A stretch of DNA of 64,000 bases from Bacteroidota bacterium (GCA_017303905.1 JAFLBH010000001.1:1403809-1467808); one strand, 5' to 3'. Positions 33,554-43,484 are shown, counted from the first letter of the stretch. Notes: a model not told the origin generated them from the letters alone. Made by a program: numbers and translations.

Positions 33554-34027
33554 TTATTGGTGATGATATTTCTCACCTTTTGAAATTGTAAATGCACGGT
33601 ATAATTGCTCTGTAAAGAATAATCTTACCATTTGATGAGAGAAAGTCATCGCTGATAAGGATAATTTATAATTCGCTCTTTGATAAATACTCTCATCAAA
33701 GCCATAAGGGCCTCCAATTAAGAAAACCATATTTTTAACATTTTCAAGGGCTTTTTTGTCCAAAAATTTACTGAAATCAACCGAATTTAACATTTTTCCG
33801 CCCTCATCTAAGAGAATTAAATAATCGTTATCTTTCAATGATTTCAGAATAAGCTTGGCTTCCTCACGTTTTTGTTCAGCTTCCGGCCTCATTCTCACGG
33901 CTTTTGGCACATTTATTGTGGTTATTTCAAACGCCGCATAATTTTTTAATCGTTTGTTATAAATCTCTATACCCTCAATTAAATAGTTTTCGGTGGTTTT
34001 GTCAATTTGCAGTAGAGAAACTTTCAT
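33554..34027 (-). CDS. rlmH: 23S rRNA (pseudouridine1915-N3) methyltransferase
   Basis: Methylates pseudouridine 1915 in helix 69 of 23S rRNA on the assembled ribosome. 157 residues, the usual length for RlmH. Diagnostic segments are visible: MKVSLLQIDKT at the start, LILLDEGGK, VFLIGGPYGF for the SAM knot, and LSLSAMTFSHQMVRLFFTEQLYRAFTI near the end (split here across the fold). It is divergent from the DUF4783 gene, with 50 bases between them. Confidence 0.97.
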   Translation of the reverse strand: MKVSLLQIDKTTENYLIEGIEIYNKRLKNYAAFEITTINVPKAVRMRPEAEQKREEAKLILKSLKDNDYLILLDEGGKMLNSVDFSKFLDKKALENVKNMVFLIGGPYGFDESIYQRANYKLSLSAMTFSHQMVRLFFTEQLYRAFTISKGEKYHHQ

Positions 34028-34077
34028 TGATATTAAACGTATAAAAAATTAAGATTTAGTAAATTTAGCACCAATAA

Positions 34078-34449
34078 ATGAAACTCATCATATCTATAGC
34101 ACTTTTTGTTTCTACTTTCTTCAATGCATTTGATGTGACGGATGATGTGGTAGCGGCCATCAAATCGGGTAAGTCTTCCGAATTAGTTAAGTTTTTTGAT
34201 GAAAAACTTTCAGTGAAAATTTTAAATCAGGAAGACTTATTAAGTAAATCGCAGGCCGAGGCTAATATTAAATTCTTTTTCGAAAAGCATGCAGTAAAAA
34301 ACTTTATTGTTTCTCACTCTAATTCGGTAAATGCTAATGTTCAATTTATCACCGGTACGCTCGAAACATCAGCCGGAAAATACAGAGTATCTGTTTTAAT
34401 CCGACGTAATTTAATTTCGCAATTCAGAATCGAGAACGAGAATGAGTAA
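34078..34449 (+). CDS. DUF4783 domain protein
   Basis: 123 residues with a signal peptide (about 1-17). The mature part (VVAAIKSGKSSELVKFFDE, NIKFFFEKHAVKNF, FITGTLETSAGKYRVSVLI) fits the DUF4783 family, small alpha+beta NTF2-like proteins seen in Bacteroidota, commonly next to nadC as here. Function unknown. Its stop overlaps the nadC start by 8 bases, so the two are coupled. A near-consensus -7 box (TAAATTTA) sits just upstream. Confidence 0.85.
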   Translation: MKLIISIALFVSTFFNAFDVTDDVVAAIKSGKSSELVKFFDEKLSVKILNQEDLLSKSQAEANIKFFFEKHAVKNFIVSHSNSVNANVQFITGTLETSAGKYRVSVLIRRNLISQFRIENENE

Positions 34450-35311
34450 TTACATTCAGCTGCACAGTAAGCACTTTGATTTTAAAAAATTTGTATTGTC
34501 TTGTCTACAAGAAGATGTAGGTGATGGCGATCATACTTCTCTTTCAACAATTCCCTCTCAGCATAAAGGCAAAATGCAGTTATTGGTGAAGGAAGATGGT
34601 ATTTTAGCAGGTGTAGAAGCAGCTCTTCAGATTTTTAAAATCATCGATAAGACCATTAAGGTAAAGTTACTTTTGAAAGACGGCACGCGTGTAAAAAAAG
34701 GTGATGTCGCTTTCTTTGTAGAGGGTAAAACACAAAGTCTGCTCACGGCTGAACGATTAGTGTTAAATGTGATGCAACGCATGAGTGGTATTGCAACTAA
34801 AACAGCACACTTACAAATTCTCTGCAGTGGAACCAAAGCAAAAGTGATTGATACACGTAAAACAACTCCAGGATTTCGTTTTTTTGAAAAGTGGGCCGTT
34901 GTTATTGGTGGTGGTGCCAATCATCGTTACGGCTTGTTTGATATGATTTTAATTAAGGATAATCATGTTGATTTTGCAGGTGGAATTACACAAGCAATTG
35001 ATGCGGCAAATGCTTATCTGAAATCGAAAAGAAAAAAGCTGAAGATAGAAGTTGAAACACGCACCATAGAGGATGTAAAAAAAGTATTGAAACATGGAGG
35101 TGTACACCGAATTATGCTCGATAATTATACACCTGCGCAAACTAAAAGAGCCGTTCAGCTCATCAATGGCCGGGTAGAAGTGGAGTCTTCAGGTGGTATT
35201 ACTGAAAAGAACATTGCTAAATACGCGCAAGCCGGGGTTGATTTTATATCCATAGGAGCCCTTACTCATCATATTAAAAGTTTGGATTTAAGTTTGAAAG
35301 CACTTAAATAA
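34442..35311 (+). CDS. nadC: Nicotinate-nucleotide pyrophosphorylase (carboxylating)
   Basis: Converts quinolinate and PRPP to nicotinate mononucleotide, in de novo NAD synthesis. 289 residues. Motifs are complete: EDVGDGDHTS at the N-terminus, AERLVLNVMQRMSGIAT, DTRKTTPGFR, NHRYGLFDMILIKDNH, VEVESSGGI and GVDFISIGALTH. No other NAD-synthesis gene is in the window. It is preceded by the DUF4783 gene with an 8-base overlap. Confidence 0.97.
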   Translation: MSNYIQLHSKHFDFKKFVLSCLQEDVGDGDHTSLSTIPSQHKGKMQLLVKEDGILAGVEAALQIFKIIDKTIKVKLLLKDGTRVKKGDVAFFVEGKTQSLLTAERLVLNVMQRMSGIATKTAHLQILCSGTKAKVIDTRKTTPGFRFFEKWAVVIGGGANHRYGLFDMILIKDNHVDFAGGITQAIDAANAYLKSKRKKLKIEVETRTIEDVKKVLKHGGVHRIMLDNYTPAQTKRAVQLINGRVEVESSGGITEKNIAKYAQAGVDFISIGALTHHIKSLDLSLKALK

Positions 35312-35342
35312 CTTTTATCTTTAATCATTATTATTCCATCTT

Positions 35343-38300
35343 ATGAGGTTAATTCTTTTAGCTTTGATATTTCCTTTTTGCTTATTAGCTCAAACTGAAT
35401 ATATCGATTACCGTTCTGTTACCAACCCTCTTTATTGGAAAAACCGTAAACCACATGCCGCCTATTGGCAGCAGGATGTACATTATACAATCAAAGCCGA
35501 AATTAATGATAGTACTGATATTGTAAGCGGACATGAATCATTAACCTACTGGAATAACTCTCCTAATGATTTAAGCTTCGTTTATTTTCATTTATATAGT
35601 AATGCGCAAAACAAAGATTCTTATTTATCCGATCTGTATAAAAATAACGGGTACAAATTAAAGTATAGCAAATACAGAGAGAAAAATTTGGGAACCGTGG
35701 TTGAAACAATTTCCTTAAACGGAAAGGAGTTAAAAACCGAATTGGATAACACCATTTTAAAAGTGTATTTGCCTAAGCCTATTCCTTCCGGCGAATCAGT
35801 AACTTTTGAAATTGATTTTAAAACTTATTTTGATCAGGAAGTAATTCGTAACCGAATGAAAATGTTTAACTCGTTTGGAAGTAAACATTATGATTTGGTG
35901 CATTGGTACCCTCGTATTTCTGTATTTGATCGTAAGTTTAATTGGGATACAGATCAACACATGGACCATGAGTTTTATGGTGACTATGGTTCGTTTTATG
36001 TGGAGTTAACCATGCCGAATTATTACATTGTTGACGGTACCGGAACGATGGTGAATGAGAACGAAATGTTGCCTGACACATTACGCGCTAAACTTGATAT
36101 CAGTAACTTCTTCAATAAAAAATGGAATTCTCCTCCAAGTAAAATCATTGCAAAAAACGGAACCAAAAAAACCTGGAAATTCAGTTCGATAAATGTTCAT
36201 GATGTTGCTTACACTGCGGACCCAAATTATAGAATTGGTGAAGCCATTGCTGAAAATGGCGTGCGTTGTATTGCGCTTGTGCAAGAGCCGCATGCCGCAG
36301 GTTGGCGAAATGCGGCACAATACATGACTAAAATTATTGAGGTTAATAATTACAATATTGGTGTTTATCATTATCCTAAAATGATTTGTGCGGATGCCAA
36401 CGATGGGATGGAATATCCAATGATTACCTTAAACGGTGGCTATGATCCGGATTATCGATCACTTTTTATTCACGAAATGACGCACAACTGGTTTTTCGGG
36501 ATGGTGGGAAGTAACGAAACATACCGGGCTTTTTTAGATGAAGGTTTTACGCAATTTTACACTGCCGATACTTATCAGTTTATTGATGGGCCTTTATCAA
36601 AACGTATTCCGCCAAAAGGCAAGTATGCACAAAAATTCACATCATCTGTTCGTGTCATTGATGAACAAATTTACAATGGCTATTATGGCTCAGTGGTTAC
36701 ACGTGGCGAAGAAGTTTCGTTAAATACACATAGTGATGATTTTAATGGAGGTATCCGTCATGGTGGAGGTTACAGCAGTGTTTATTTTAAAACTGCAACC
36801 ATGCTAAAAAATTTGGAGTATGTTTTGGGGCGCGCCTTTTTTGACAAGGCTATGCAACATTATTTTAATCAATGGAAGGTATGTCATCCGTATCCCGAAG
36901 ATTTCAGAAACTCTATCATTCAATATACCGGTGTTGATTTAAATTGGTTTTTTGATCAATGGTTAGAAACCGGAAAAACTATTGATTACTCAATTGGAAA
37001 AATAAAAAAGAAAAAGGGAAGTGTTTATGAGATTACGTTTAAGCGTAAAGGTTCTATGCAAATGCCGGTTGATTTTACCATTATCGATAAGAATGATTCG
37101 GCACATCATTATTCTATTCCTAATACGTGGTTTCAAAAACCTACTGGCGCTAATACCTTGCCGCGTTGGATTGGATGGGGTCCAAAACTAAAAACTACCT
37201 ACACGGCAACAGTAACAATTAAGGAAAAAATCAAAAATATTATCATTGATCCTAGTTATCGCTTGGCGGATGTGGATATGGTTAACAATGTAAAGCGAAA
37301 TAAAATTGATTTAAAATTCGATTCAAAAATTTATAATCCTCCAAATTGGAAACAATACGATATGCGCGTTAGACCTGCTTTATGGTATAATGGATATGAT
37401 GGAATAAAAATTGGTGCGCATCTGAATGGAAATTACATGAATGTTAAACATGTTTTTGATTTAACCGCATGGTTTAGTACAGGATTAGGTCAAGCTCCTT
37501 TCGATAGTACGGTAAGTACTAACAGTTACAATCAGATTTCTTTTTTGTTTAATTATAAAACAAGTTTAAATCGATACTTGAAACGTAGTAATTTCTATTT
37601 GCAATTGAAATCCTTAGATGGATTAGATGGCGGTACAATTGGACTAGAAAGAAAAAACAATAGTGACAAAACTCGTTTTTATGCTCATTATAAAGCGATG
37701 CTGCGAGATCTACCGCAAGACATGATTTATTTACTCAATGATAAAGAGTGGGGGTATCAAAAGTTTAATGGAGCGTTTCATTTGGGTATGGAGCACAACT
37801 ATAAGTATAAACGTGGCGTAGGAAATATTTTACTTAATTTCCGTGCGTCAGCATTTACCAAGGATTACGATTACTCTGCTGTTACTTTAAATGTTGTAAA
37901 TAAAAATGATTTAGGAAGAATTAATATCAATACACGTGTTTTTGCGCAAATGGGATTCGGTAATAATATTCCTTCCGAATCAGCCTTGTATGTAGCAGGA
38001 GCCAATAATGAGGAATTAATGGATAATAAATACACGCGTTCAATGGGAATTTTTCCATCCGATTGGGCAGGTCATGGAAACATAACGAATCATTTTACTG
38101 CCGGCGGTGGCTTGAATTTAAGAGGTTATTCGGGCTATTTGTTGGCAGAGAAGGGTAGCGATGGTATTGTGAGATATAATTATAAAGGAACAAGCGGAGC
38201 GGCGTTTAATACAGAGATTGAATTTGGAGAATTATTCCGATTTATGAATTTCAAGTTTTTAAAGAACAGCATCAAAATGCAACCTTATTTATTTGCCGAT

Positions 38301-38528
38301 GCAGGACTCATCAATACAAATTACACATTTGAACCTTACAAGTTTAGTGAGATAATGTATGATGCTGGCGTTGGTACAACATTCAGCATTGTTCGTTGGG
38401 GATCACTATATGGCATCGCTCCATTAACGATTCGTTTTGATATGCCGATTTTCATTAGCCGTTTGCCTTATCAAGAAACAGACTATCTTCAATTCCGTTG
38501 GATGATAGGAATCAATAAAGCCTTTTAA
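35343..38528 (+). CDS. M1 zinc metallopeptidase fused to an outer-membrane beta-barrel
   Basis: 1061 residues with a signal peptide (about 1-17). The N-terminal half is an M1 peptidase: His377-Glu-Met-Thr-His381 and Glu400 give HEXXH-x18-E, with GG around 364 and the NETYRAFLDEGFTQF segment. The catalytic domain is followed by an M1-like helical part (residues about 480-560). From about 680 on the chain turns into alternating strands and ends with an outer-membrane-barrel-like terminal Phe; Leu926-Arg-Gly-Tyr929 recalls the loop-6 (V/L)RGY/F motif of Omp85 proteins. So it looks like a peptidase held at the outer membrane by its own barrel. The peptidase call is firm, the Omp85 link is tentative. 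Confidence 0.85.
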   Translation: MRLILLALIFPFCLLAQTEYIDYRSVTNPLYWKNRKPHAAYWQQDVHYTIKAEINDSTDIVSGHESLTYWNNSPNDLSFVYFHLYSNAQNKDSYLSDLYKNNGYKLKYSKYREKNLGTVVETISLNGKELKTELDNTILKVYLPKPIPSGESVTFEIDFKTYFDQEVIRNRMKMFNSFGSKHYDLVHWYPRISVFDRKFNWDTDQHMDHEFYGDYGSFYVELTMPNYYIVDGTGTMVNENEMLPDTLRAKLDISNFFNKKWNSPPSKIIAKNGTKKTWKFSSINVHDVAYTADPNYRIGEAIAENGVRCIALVQEPHAAGWRNAAQYMTKIIEVNNYNIGVYHYPKMICADANDGMEYPMITLNGGYDPDYRSLFIHEMTHNWFFGMVGSNETYRAFLDEGFTQFYTADTYQFIDGPLSKRIPPKGKYAQKFTSSVRVIDEQIYNGYYGSVVTRGEEVSLNTHSDDFNGGIRHGGGYSSVYFKTATMLKNLEYVLGRAFFDKAMQHYFNQWKVCHPYPEDFRNSIIQYTGVDLNWFFDQWLETGKTIDYSIGKIKKKKGSVYEITFKRKGSMQMPVDFTIIDKNDSAHHYSIPNTWFQKPTGANTLPRWIGWGPKLKTTYTATVTIKEKIKNIIIDPSYRLADVDMVNNVKRNKIDLKFDSKIYNPPNWKQYDMRVRPALWYNGYDGIKIGAHLNGNYMNVKHVFDLTAWFSTGLGQAPFDSTVSTNSYNQISFLFNYKTSLNRYLKRSNFYLQLKSLDGLDGGTIGLERKNNSDKTRFYAHYKAMLRDLPQDMIYLLNDKEWGYQKFNGAFHLGMEHNYKYKRGVGNILLNFRASAFTKDYDYSAVTLNVVNKNDLGRININTRVFAQMGFGNNIPSESALYVAGANNEELMDNKYTRSMGIFPSDWAGHGNITNHFTAGGGLNLRGYSGYLLAEKGSDGIVRYNYKGTSGAAFNTEIEFGELFRFMNFKFLKNSIKMQPYLFADAGLINTNYTFEPYKFSEIMYDAGVGTTFSIVRWGSLYGIAPLTIRFDMPIFISRLPYQETDYLQFRWMIGINKAF

Positions 38529-39016
38529 TGAAGGAATTCAAGGAAGAACAACGTTTTAATCAAATTTGGGTATGGGCTATTTTAATTGCTCCAATGGTAA
38601 TGGTGTTTTCGCAGTTAGCGATTGTCATAACAGGCAAGGAGGAGTTTAAGACCGAAGAAATTATTGCTTTCCCCTTCCTCATTCTCGTGTTTACGATTTT
38701 AATTATTTGGTTCAAGCGAATGGTTCTTGAAACAGTAATAACAGCAGAGGGAATTAGTATTCATTATAAAGGTCTCTTCACTAAAAAACAATTTCCTAAA
38801 TCAAAAATTTTGAAAGCTGAGATCGTTACCTATGATCCACTTTGGCATTATGGTGGCTGGGGATTACGCTATAGCTCCAAACGAGGTTGGTGCTACAATG
38901 TAGCAGGAGATAAGGGATTAAAACTAACTCTTAGTAATGGTAAAACTGTAATGATTGGCACACAGCAGCCAGAAGAGATAGATTCAATACTAAAATTATT
39001 TCAATATCCTTTTTAG
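38528..39016 (+). CDS. Membrane protein with a PH-like domain
   Basis: 162 residues. Two transmembrane helices (about 13-34 and 45-62) come before a soluble beta-rich domain (about 70-162) with YKGLFTKKQFPKSKIL, WGLRYSSKRGWCYNVAG and LKLTLSNGKTVMIGT, reminiscent of bacterial PH-like domains. I do not recognise a named family with confidence. Its ATG overlaps the stop of the M1 fusion gene (TAATG), so it is likely translated with it; whether it helps the peptidase is not known. Confidence 0.7.
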   Translation: MKEFKEEQRFNQIWVWAILIAPMVMVFSQLAIVITGKEEFKTEEIIAFPFLILVFTILIIWFKRMVLETVITAEGISIHYKGLFTKKQFPKSKILKAEIVTYDPLWHYGGWGLRYSSKRGWCYNVAGDKGLKLTLSNGKTVMIGTQQPEEIDSILKLFQYPF

Positions 39017-39109
39017 TTTTATATGTTTGGCTGTTTATGATTAAATTGATTCTATAAGATATAATCAAAAGGATTATTAATTAGAGTAACTAGACTTCAT
39101 TTATAATCA

Positions 39110-39146
39110 ATAAAAAAGCCCCTGATATTCTCAGGGGCTTTTTTAT
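39110..39146. terminator. Strong bidirectional terminator
   Basis: 14-base perfect stem (39112-39125 and 39131-39144, core GCCCCTGA / TCAGGGGC) with loop TATTC, between convergent genes. Confidence 0.95.
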
Positions 39147-39163
39147 TGATTTAGATGTTATGA

Positions 39164-42100
39164 TTAGCGTGTAATCACTAATTTGCTAGTGCCGTTAAAA
39201 TTATTGCTACCGTTAATGGTAACAAAGTAAACGCCGCTGTTTAATGCTGAGGTATTTAATGTTAATGTATTTTCTCCACCCATTAACTTAGCTGTAGTTT
39301 CTTGAATTAAGATACGACCACTGATGTCATATACAGTTACTTTGTAGCTTGCATCGCCTTGTGCAGTAAATAACACGTTGGTTGCATCGCTAGCAGGATT
39401 TGGATATAATTTTAAATTTTCATTTGCAGATAATTTAACTTCATTTTCTTCTATACCGATTGCGTAAGGAATAGCATATTTATCTGTAGACCATAAACCA
39501 CGACCGTGTGTTGCAGCATAGATGACACCGTGGTTATAACACTGATAAGAAGGGAAAGTTTGCTGGCGTAATTGGAACACAGGAACGTTAGGGAAATTAC
39601 CGCCATTCTCTTTTACCCAAGTTGGAGAGGCAATCGTAATATCTGAAGTACTATAGATACCGTTCTCAGTTCCCACTAAAGCAACCTTGTTATCACTTAC
39701 TTCAAATAAACCGGTGTACGCAGGAATTAATGGTAAACCGGTTCCGTTCTTAGCGGTAAAGTTTGAAGCATCTGTGTTATTCATATTCATAGTAGTGATA
39801 TCGCTATTGCTTGTATAAACCGTAGCAGATTTGTTTTTATAACCACCACAAGTAATCATAAGAGTCTTGTCATCGTTAGAAATCGCTATACCTGTAACCG
39901 GATATTTAAAGCGACCTAAAGCAGTTGTTCTTGTAAGTGCTTTACGGCTATAGGTTGATGCAGAGTCAATATCAGACGAGAAAGTACCGCTATAATCAGC
40001 ACTTGAAGAATCTCCAAGAACTTCTAAGTGAGAAACTCTGTAAACATAATATGTAGTGTCGTTTTGTTTAGTTGTGAAATAGATATAATTACCATTATTA
40101 GCCCATTCTAAACGCGTGATTGTTGTTCCAATAACAGGAGATATTGTAGTTGAAGGTACGCCACCGGGACCATCCATACGAGAGTTTTTACCGGCAACTT
40201 TAAACCAATCAGGATTTGTACCAAAGTTTAGCGGACGTTTTACAATAAACACATTAGGACTTTCGGTGGTTCCGCTTGCACTAGTTCCTACAGCTAAACG
40301 TGCAGAACGCTTAAGCGGTAATTTCACGATTGGCATAATGGTAGCGTTTGCTGTAGAGTTTAATGGTGAGGTTAAACTTACTGTAGTTGTGAACGGTTGA
40401 CCACTGATGTCGGTATTTTCTAATTCAATAACGTCACCAATATCGTAACGAAGTTTTGTTGTTACAAATATATTACAAGAATCGCCGGGGTTGTTAGCGA
40501 AAGAAAAACGCACACTGTCAACCTTATTGCTATTTATGAAAACAGTATTATTACTTACAGAAGATGTATTTCCTTCACCAATTACATTAACAGCTGTGAT
40601 AGATGAACCCGAATATGTAGGAACTAATTTTAAATTCTGAGAGTATTTGTAACGAATTCTAATAGAGATGACAGATGAATCATTTGGAGCATTGTTAAAA
40701 GTAAATCGAATACTGTCATTTAAACTGCTGTTTGGGAAAACCATATTATTAGTAGCAGTTAATGTATTTGCACCCGCGCCTACAATTCTATATCCTGTTA
40801 CTACAGAACCGGTATAGGCTAGTGTCATTGAGAAACTCTGAGCAGCAGGAGGTGACAATAACTTGAAGCTGGTCATTTTTACAATAACTGAATCATATTT
40901 AGCAGTTGCTTTAGAGCGAGTGTTAGGTACCGTAAAAGTTGTAGCAGATACATTTGTATTAGTGAAAGCCTGTGTAGCAACTAATGATTGACCGGTCTTT
41001 TTTAAACTGGTAGTTGTAATAGCAACTGTATCGTATTTAGCACTTGCTTGAGGGCGAGTATTACCAACAGTAAAAGTTGATTTGGAATTAATTGTGTTTT
41101 GGAAAACCAAAGACGAAATCTCGTTCATGAATATGGCAGAGTCGAGCGTTTTGTAATTTTCCCATAAACGCATTGGAGTGTTTTCATTAGCAAAACCTGT
41201 TCCGCCCGGAGTTCCTGCACCACCTTTTAAGCGATACTGGATGTCGTAAAAAGTAGAAAAAGGAGAGAGACTGATATCACTTGTTCTGAAGATTGTTCCA
41301 TAAGCGCCTGAATAGAACATAACTTTAGGAGATAATTTTGAAAAGTCAGATTGGAAAGCGTCTGATGATCCAAAACTATTTGAATTTTGTATCGTATTAA
41401 GATTTCCAGGCAAGTATGTTAAACTATTTCCAATTGAACCACCCGCAATACCGGCATAAGGTACAACTACGTTAGTTGGAGTTCCCGGGTTGTTACGCGG
41501 ATAAATAGGGAAAGTAACAGAGTTGAATTGCGAGATATTTAAACCATTATTGAACGGTAAAAATCCGGCATTACTGGAAACTGATTTATAAACTCCGGCA
41601 TCTGTAGCTACATATAATACATTGTTTACACCATCAAATTTAAAGTCGTGTATTTTAGAGTGAACATAAACAGCCAATGGTAATGGAGCTGAAGTAAAGG
41701 CAATTTGAGTCCAATTTCCTTGTCCTAAAGGATTTCCGACAATTTGATTCCAGCCATAAAAAGATTCACTACCTAAATACAACATGGTTTTATTAGCCGG
41801 ATCCACAGCAATAGTGTTAGCATAATCTCCAAATCCGGTTGTTCCAAATACCATTGGATCAACTTGTGATGTTGGAGGCGTAATTGTTGCCCATGTAGTT
41901 CCTTTATTATCTGATACTAAGATACCACCCATATTGCCTGAGGTAGTTGTTACTGTTTTTTGTTTGGCAATACTTAAGTAAACATAGTTAGGGTCGGAAG
42001 GAGCAACAGCAATCTCAATCCGGCCACGATCTGTAATATTAGTTGGTGTGATATCGGTATATGTTGAACCAGATGCTGGTTTAAAAAACACTTTAGAAGT

Positions 42101-42727
42101 TTTGATATCTTTTGAACCTGCAGAGAAAAACACATCACCTAATGTGTTGATTTTAACATCCATACCGGGTAAAGAACCTGATTCGGTAACCTGAGTGAAA
42201 TTTGCCCCTGCGTCAGTTGAGAAGAAAAATCCTTTATTCGCCGCAACATAAATTGTTCCAGATTGGTCGATAGCTAATTCATTTACATTACCAAAAAGCG
42301 AAGAATCTTTCACTAATGTAACTGTACCCGCTGAATTCATTTTATACAATCCGGTTCCAATAAATCCGGAAGAGCCAGCACCATCGCCACCGCGACCAAA
42401 AGTTTCCCCTGTCCCAAAAAATATAGTTCCGTCAGAAGCTTGAGCCATAGTGCTAACAATCAATGAGGTTGATTGATCATTCATCGGCAACCAGGTTCCA
42501 CCACTATTCGTAGATTTGAAGATTCCACCTGAAACACCCGCAGCGTAAACTGTCTTGTTTGTCGGATCTTGGCGATCGATTAAGATAGAACGAGTTCTTC
42601 CCGAAATATCATTTGGACCCATTTCCGACCAGGTTAAACCTAATTGCGCCAAAGCATTTCCGCCTACAAATAAAGCACCTAAAAGAAGCGCATTTTTCAA
42701 TTGATTTTTAATAAATTTTGAAATCAT
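39164..42727 (-). CDS. Large secreted sortilin/BNR-repeat T9SS cargo protein
   Basis: 1187 residues. The signal peptide (about 1-28) leads into a long beta-propeller-like region with BNR/sortilin-type repeats (VSGGIFKSTNSGGTWLPM, STDAGANF, VSDNKGTTWATI, TDAGVYKSVS). In the middle (about 560-800) lie modules unlike the rest, including two related pairs: FTVGNTRPQASAKYDTVAI against FTVPNTRSKATAKYDSVIV, and NDSIRFTFNNAPNDSS against VDSVRFSFANNPGDSC. The end is a T9SS type A sorting domain (LKLYPNPASDATNVLF to KLVITR). So the protein is probably exported to the surface. Function of the propellers, binding or hydrolysis, cannot be told. Confidence 0.9.
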   Translation of the reverse strand: MISKFIKNQLKNALLLGALFVGGNALAQLGLTWSEMGPNDISGRTRSILIDRQDPTNKTVYAAGVSGGIFKSTNSGGTWLPMNDQSTSLIVSTMAQASDGTIFFGTGETFGRGGDGAGSSGFIGTGLYKMNSAGTVTLVKDSSLFGNVNELAIDQSGTIYVAANKGFFFSTDAGANFTQVTESGSLPGMDVKINTLGDVFFSAGSKDIKTSKVFFKPASGSTYTDITPTNITDRGRIEIAVAPSDPNYVYLSIAKQKTVTTTSGNMGGILVSDNKGTTWATITPPTSQVDPMVFGTTGFGDYANTIAVDPANKTMLYLGSESFYGWNQIVGNPLGQGNWTQIAFTSAPLPLAVYVHSKIHDFKFDGVNNVLYVATDAGVYKSVSSNAGFLPFNNGLNISQFNSVTFPIYPRNNPGTPTNVVVPYAGIAGGSIGNSLTYLPGNLNTIQNSNSFGSSDAFQSDFSKLSPKVMFYSGAYGTIFRTSDISLSPFSTFYDIQYRLKGGAGTPGGTGFANENTPMRLWENYKTLDSAIFMNEISSLVFQNTINSKSTFTVGNTRPQASAKYDTVAITTTSLKKTGQSLVATQAFTNTNVSATTFTVPNTRSKATAKYDSVIVKMTSFKLLSPPAAQSFSMTLAYTGSVVTGYRIVGAGANTLTATNNMVFPNSSLNDSIRFTFNNAPNDSSVISIRIRYKYSQNLKLVPTYSGSSITAVNVIGEGNTSSVSNNTVFINSNKVDSVRFSFANNPGDSCNIFVTTKLRYDIGDVIELENTDISGQPFTTTVSLTSPLNSTANATIMPIVKLPLKRSARLAVGTSASGTTESPNVFIVKRPLNFGTNPDWFKVAGKNSRMDGPGGVPSTTISPVIGTTITRLEWANNGNYIYFTTKQNDTTYYVYRVSHLEVLGDSSSADYSGTFSSDIDSASTYSRKALTRTTALGRFKYPVTGIAISNDDKTLMITCGGYKNKSATVYTSNSDITTMNMNNTDASNFTAKNGTGLPLIPAYTGLFEVSDNKVALVGTENGIYSTSDITIASPTWVKENGGNFPNVPVFQLRQQTFPSYQCYNHGVIYAATHGRGLWSTDKYAIPYAIGIEENEVKLSANENLKLYPNPASDATNVLFTAQGDASYKVTVYDISGRILIQETTAKLMGGENTLTLNTSALNSGVYFVTINGSNNFNGTSKLVITR

Positions 42728-42809
42728 ATCAATCTATGTAATTTTAATATTTAGATTATTTTAACAAATCTGACTAAATTTTGTCAAATATAAAAATAAA
42801 TGGAAATAA

Positions 42810-43419
42810 ATGATTCAAAAAGTACTCAACATTTTAAAAGTGGTCGCATTTTCTTTATTAGTGGCTGATTTAGAGGCACAAGATACCGTTTTAGTTAAAA
42901 AACTGGCTCTTGAAAAGCATCAATTAAATAAGCGTGGGATGGTTTATTTAACCTCTTGGGCATCAGTAAATATTGCATCCGGAACAGCAGTTTTAATCAC
43001 TCACTCCCATGAGGAAAAATGCTTTTTATGCGATGAATTCAGGATGGGGACTCGTTAATTTAATAATTGCGGTTCCTTCACTAGTTGCTAACCCCAAAAC
43101 CTATTCAAATACTCAGCAATTATCAACTGACCTTAAGAGGACAGAAAAAATATTTTTGATTAATGCCGGATTGGATGTCGTTTACATTGGAGCAGGAATC
43201 GGAGCCATGGAATTCGCGAAAACCCGCCAAAATATTAAAGAAAAAGAAATGTATCGTGGATTTGGTAAATCATTCATCGTTCAGGGCACCGCCTTATTAT
43301 TTTTTGATGCGTTCATGTATCAGATGAATAAAAAACTGAGAAAAAAAGTAAAGGCCAATCAACAACAGGTGGCATTATCCGTGAGTCCTTCCAATCTTTA
43401 TTTTATTTACAGGTTCTAG
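42810..43419 (+). pseudogene. DUF6992-like membrane protein, split by a frameshift
   Basis: The first frame (42810-43058) encodes a signal peptide and LNKRGMVYLTSWASVNIASGTAVLI, then drifts off into CFLCDEF. The frame from 43009 encodes FYAMNSGWGLVNLIIAVPSL and runs on to 43419 with three or so membrane helices. Joined near 43012-43030, the two make one continuous protein of about 200 residues with the pattern I recall from DUF6992 proteins (NxRGMxxLxxWxxxNI ... FxxMNxGWxLVN). The shift is +1 and falls next to A5 (43015-43019) and T5 (43023-43027) runs. It could be a real pseudogene, a sequencing error or programmed frameshifting. Confidence 0.7.
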
Positions 43420-43439
43420 CTTTAATTACTCATTTGTAA

Positions 43440-43471
43440 TTTGTTGATTATGTACAGTTTTCTTATGTTTG
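43440..43471 (+). promoter_or_regulatory. Promoter of the nucleotide-sugar operon
   Basis: TTTG (43440-43443), 20-base spacer, TATGTTTG (43464-43471): a full match to the Bacteroidota promoter. The wlbB-like gene starts at 43485. Confidence 0.7.
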
Positions 43472-43484
43472 TTGTTTGTCTTTT

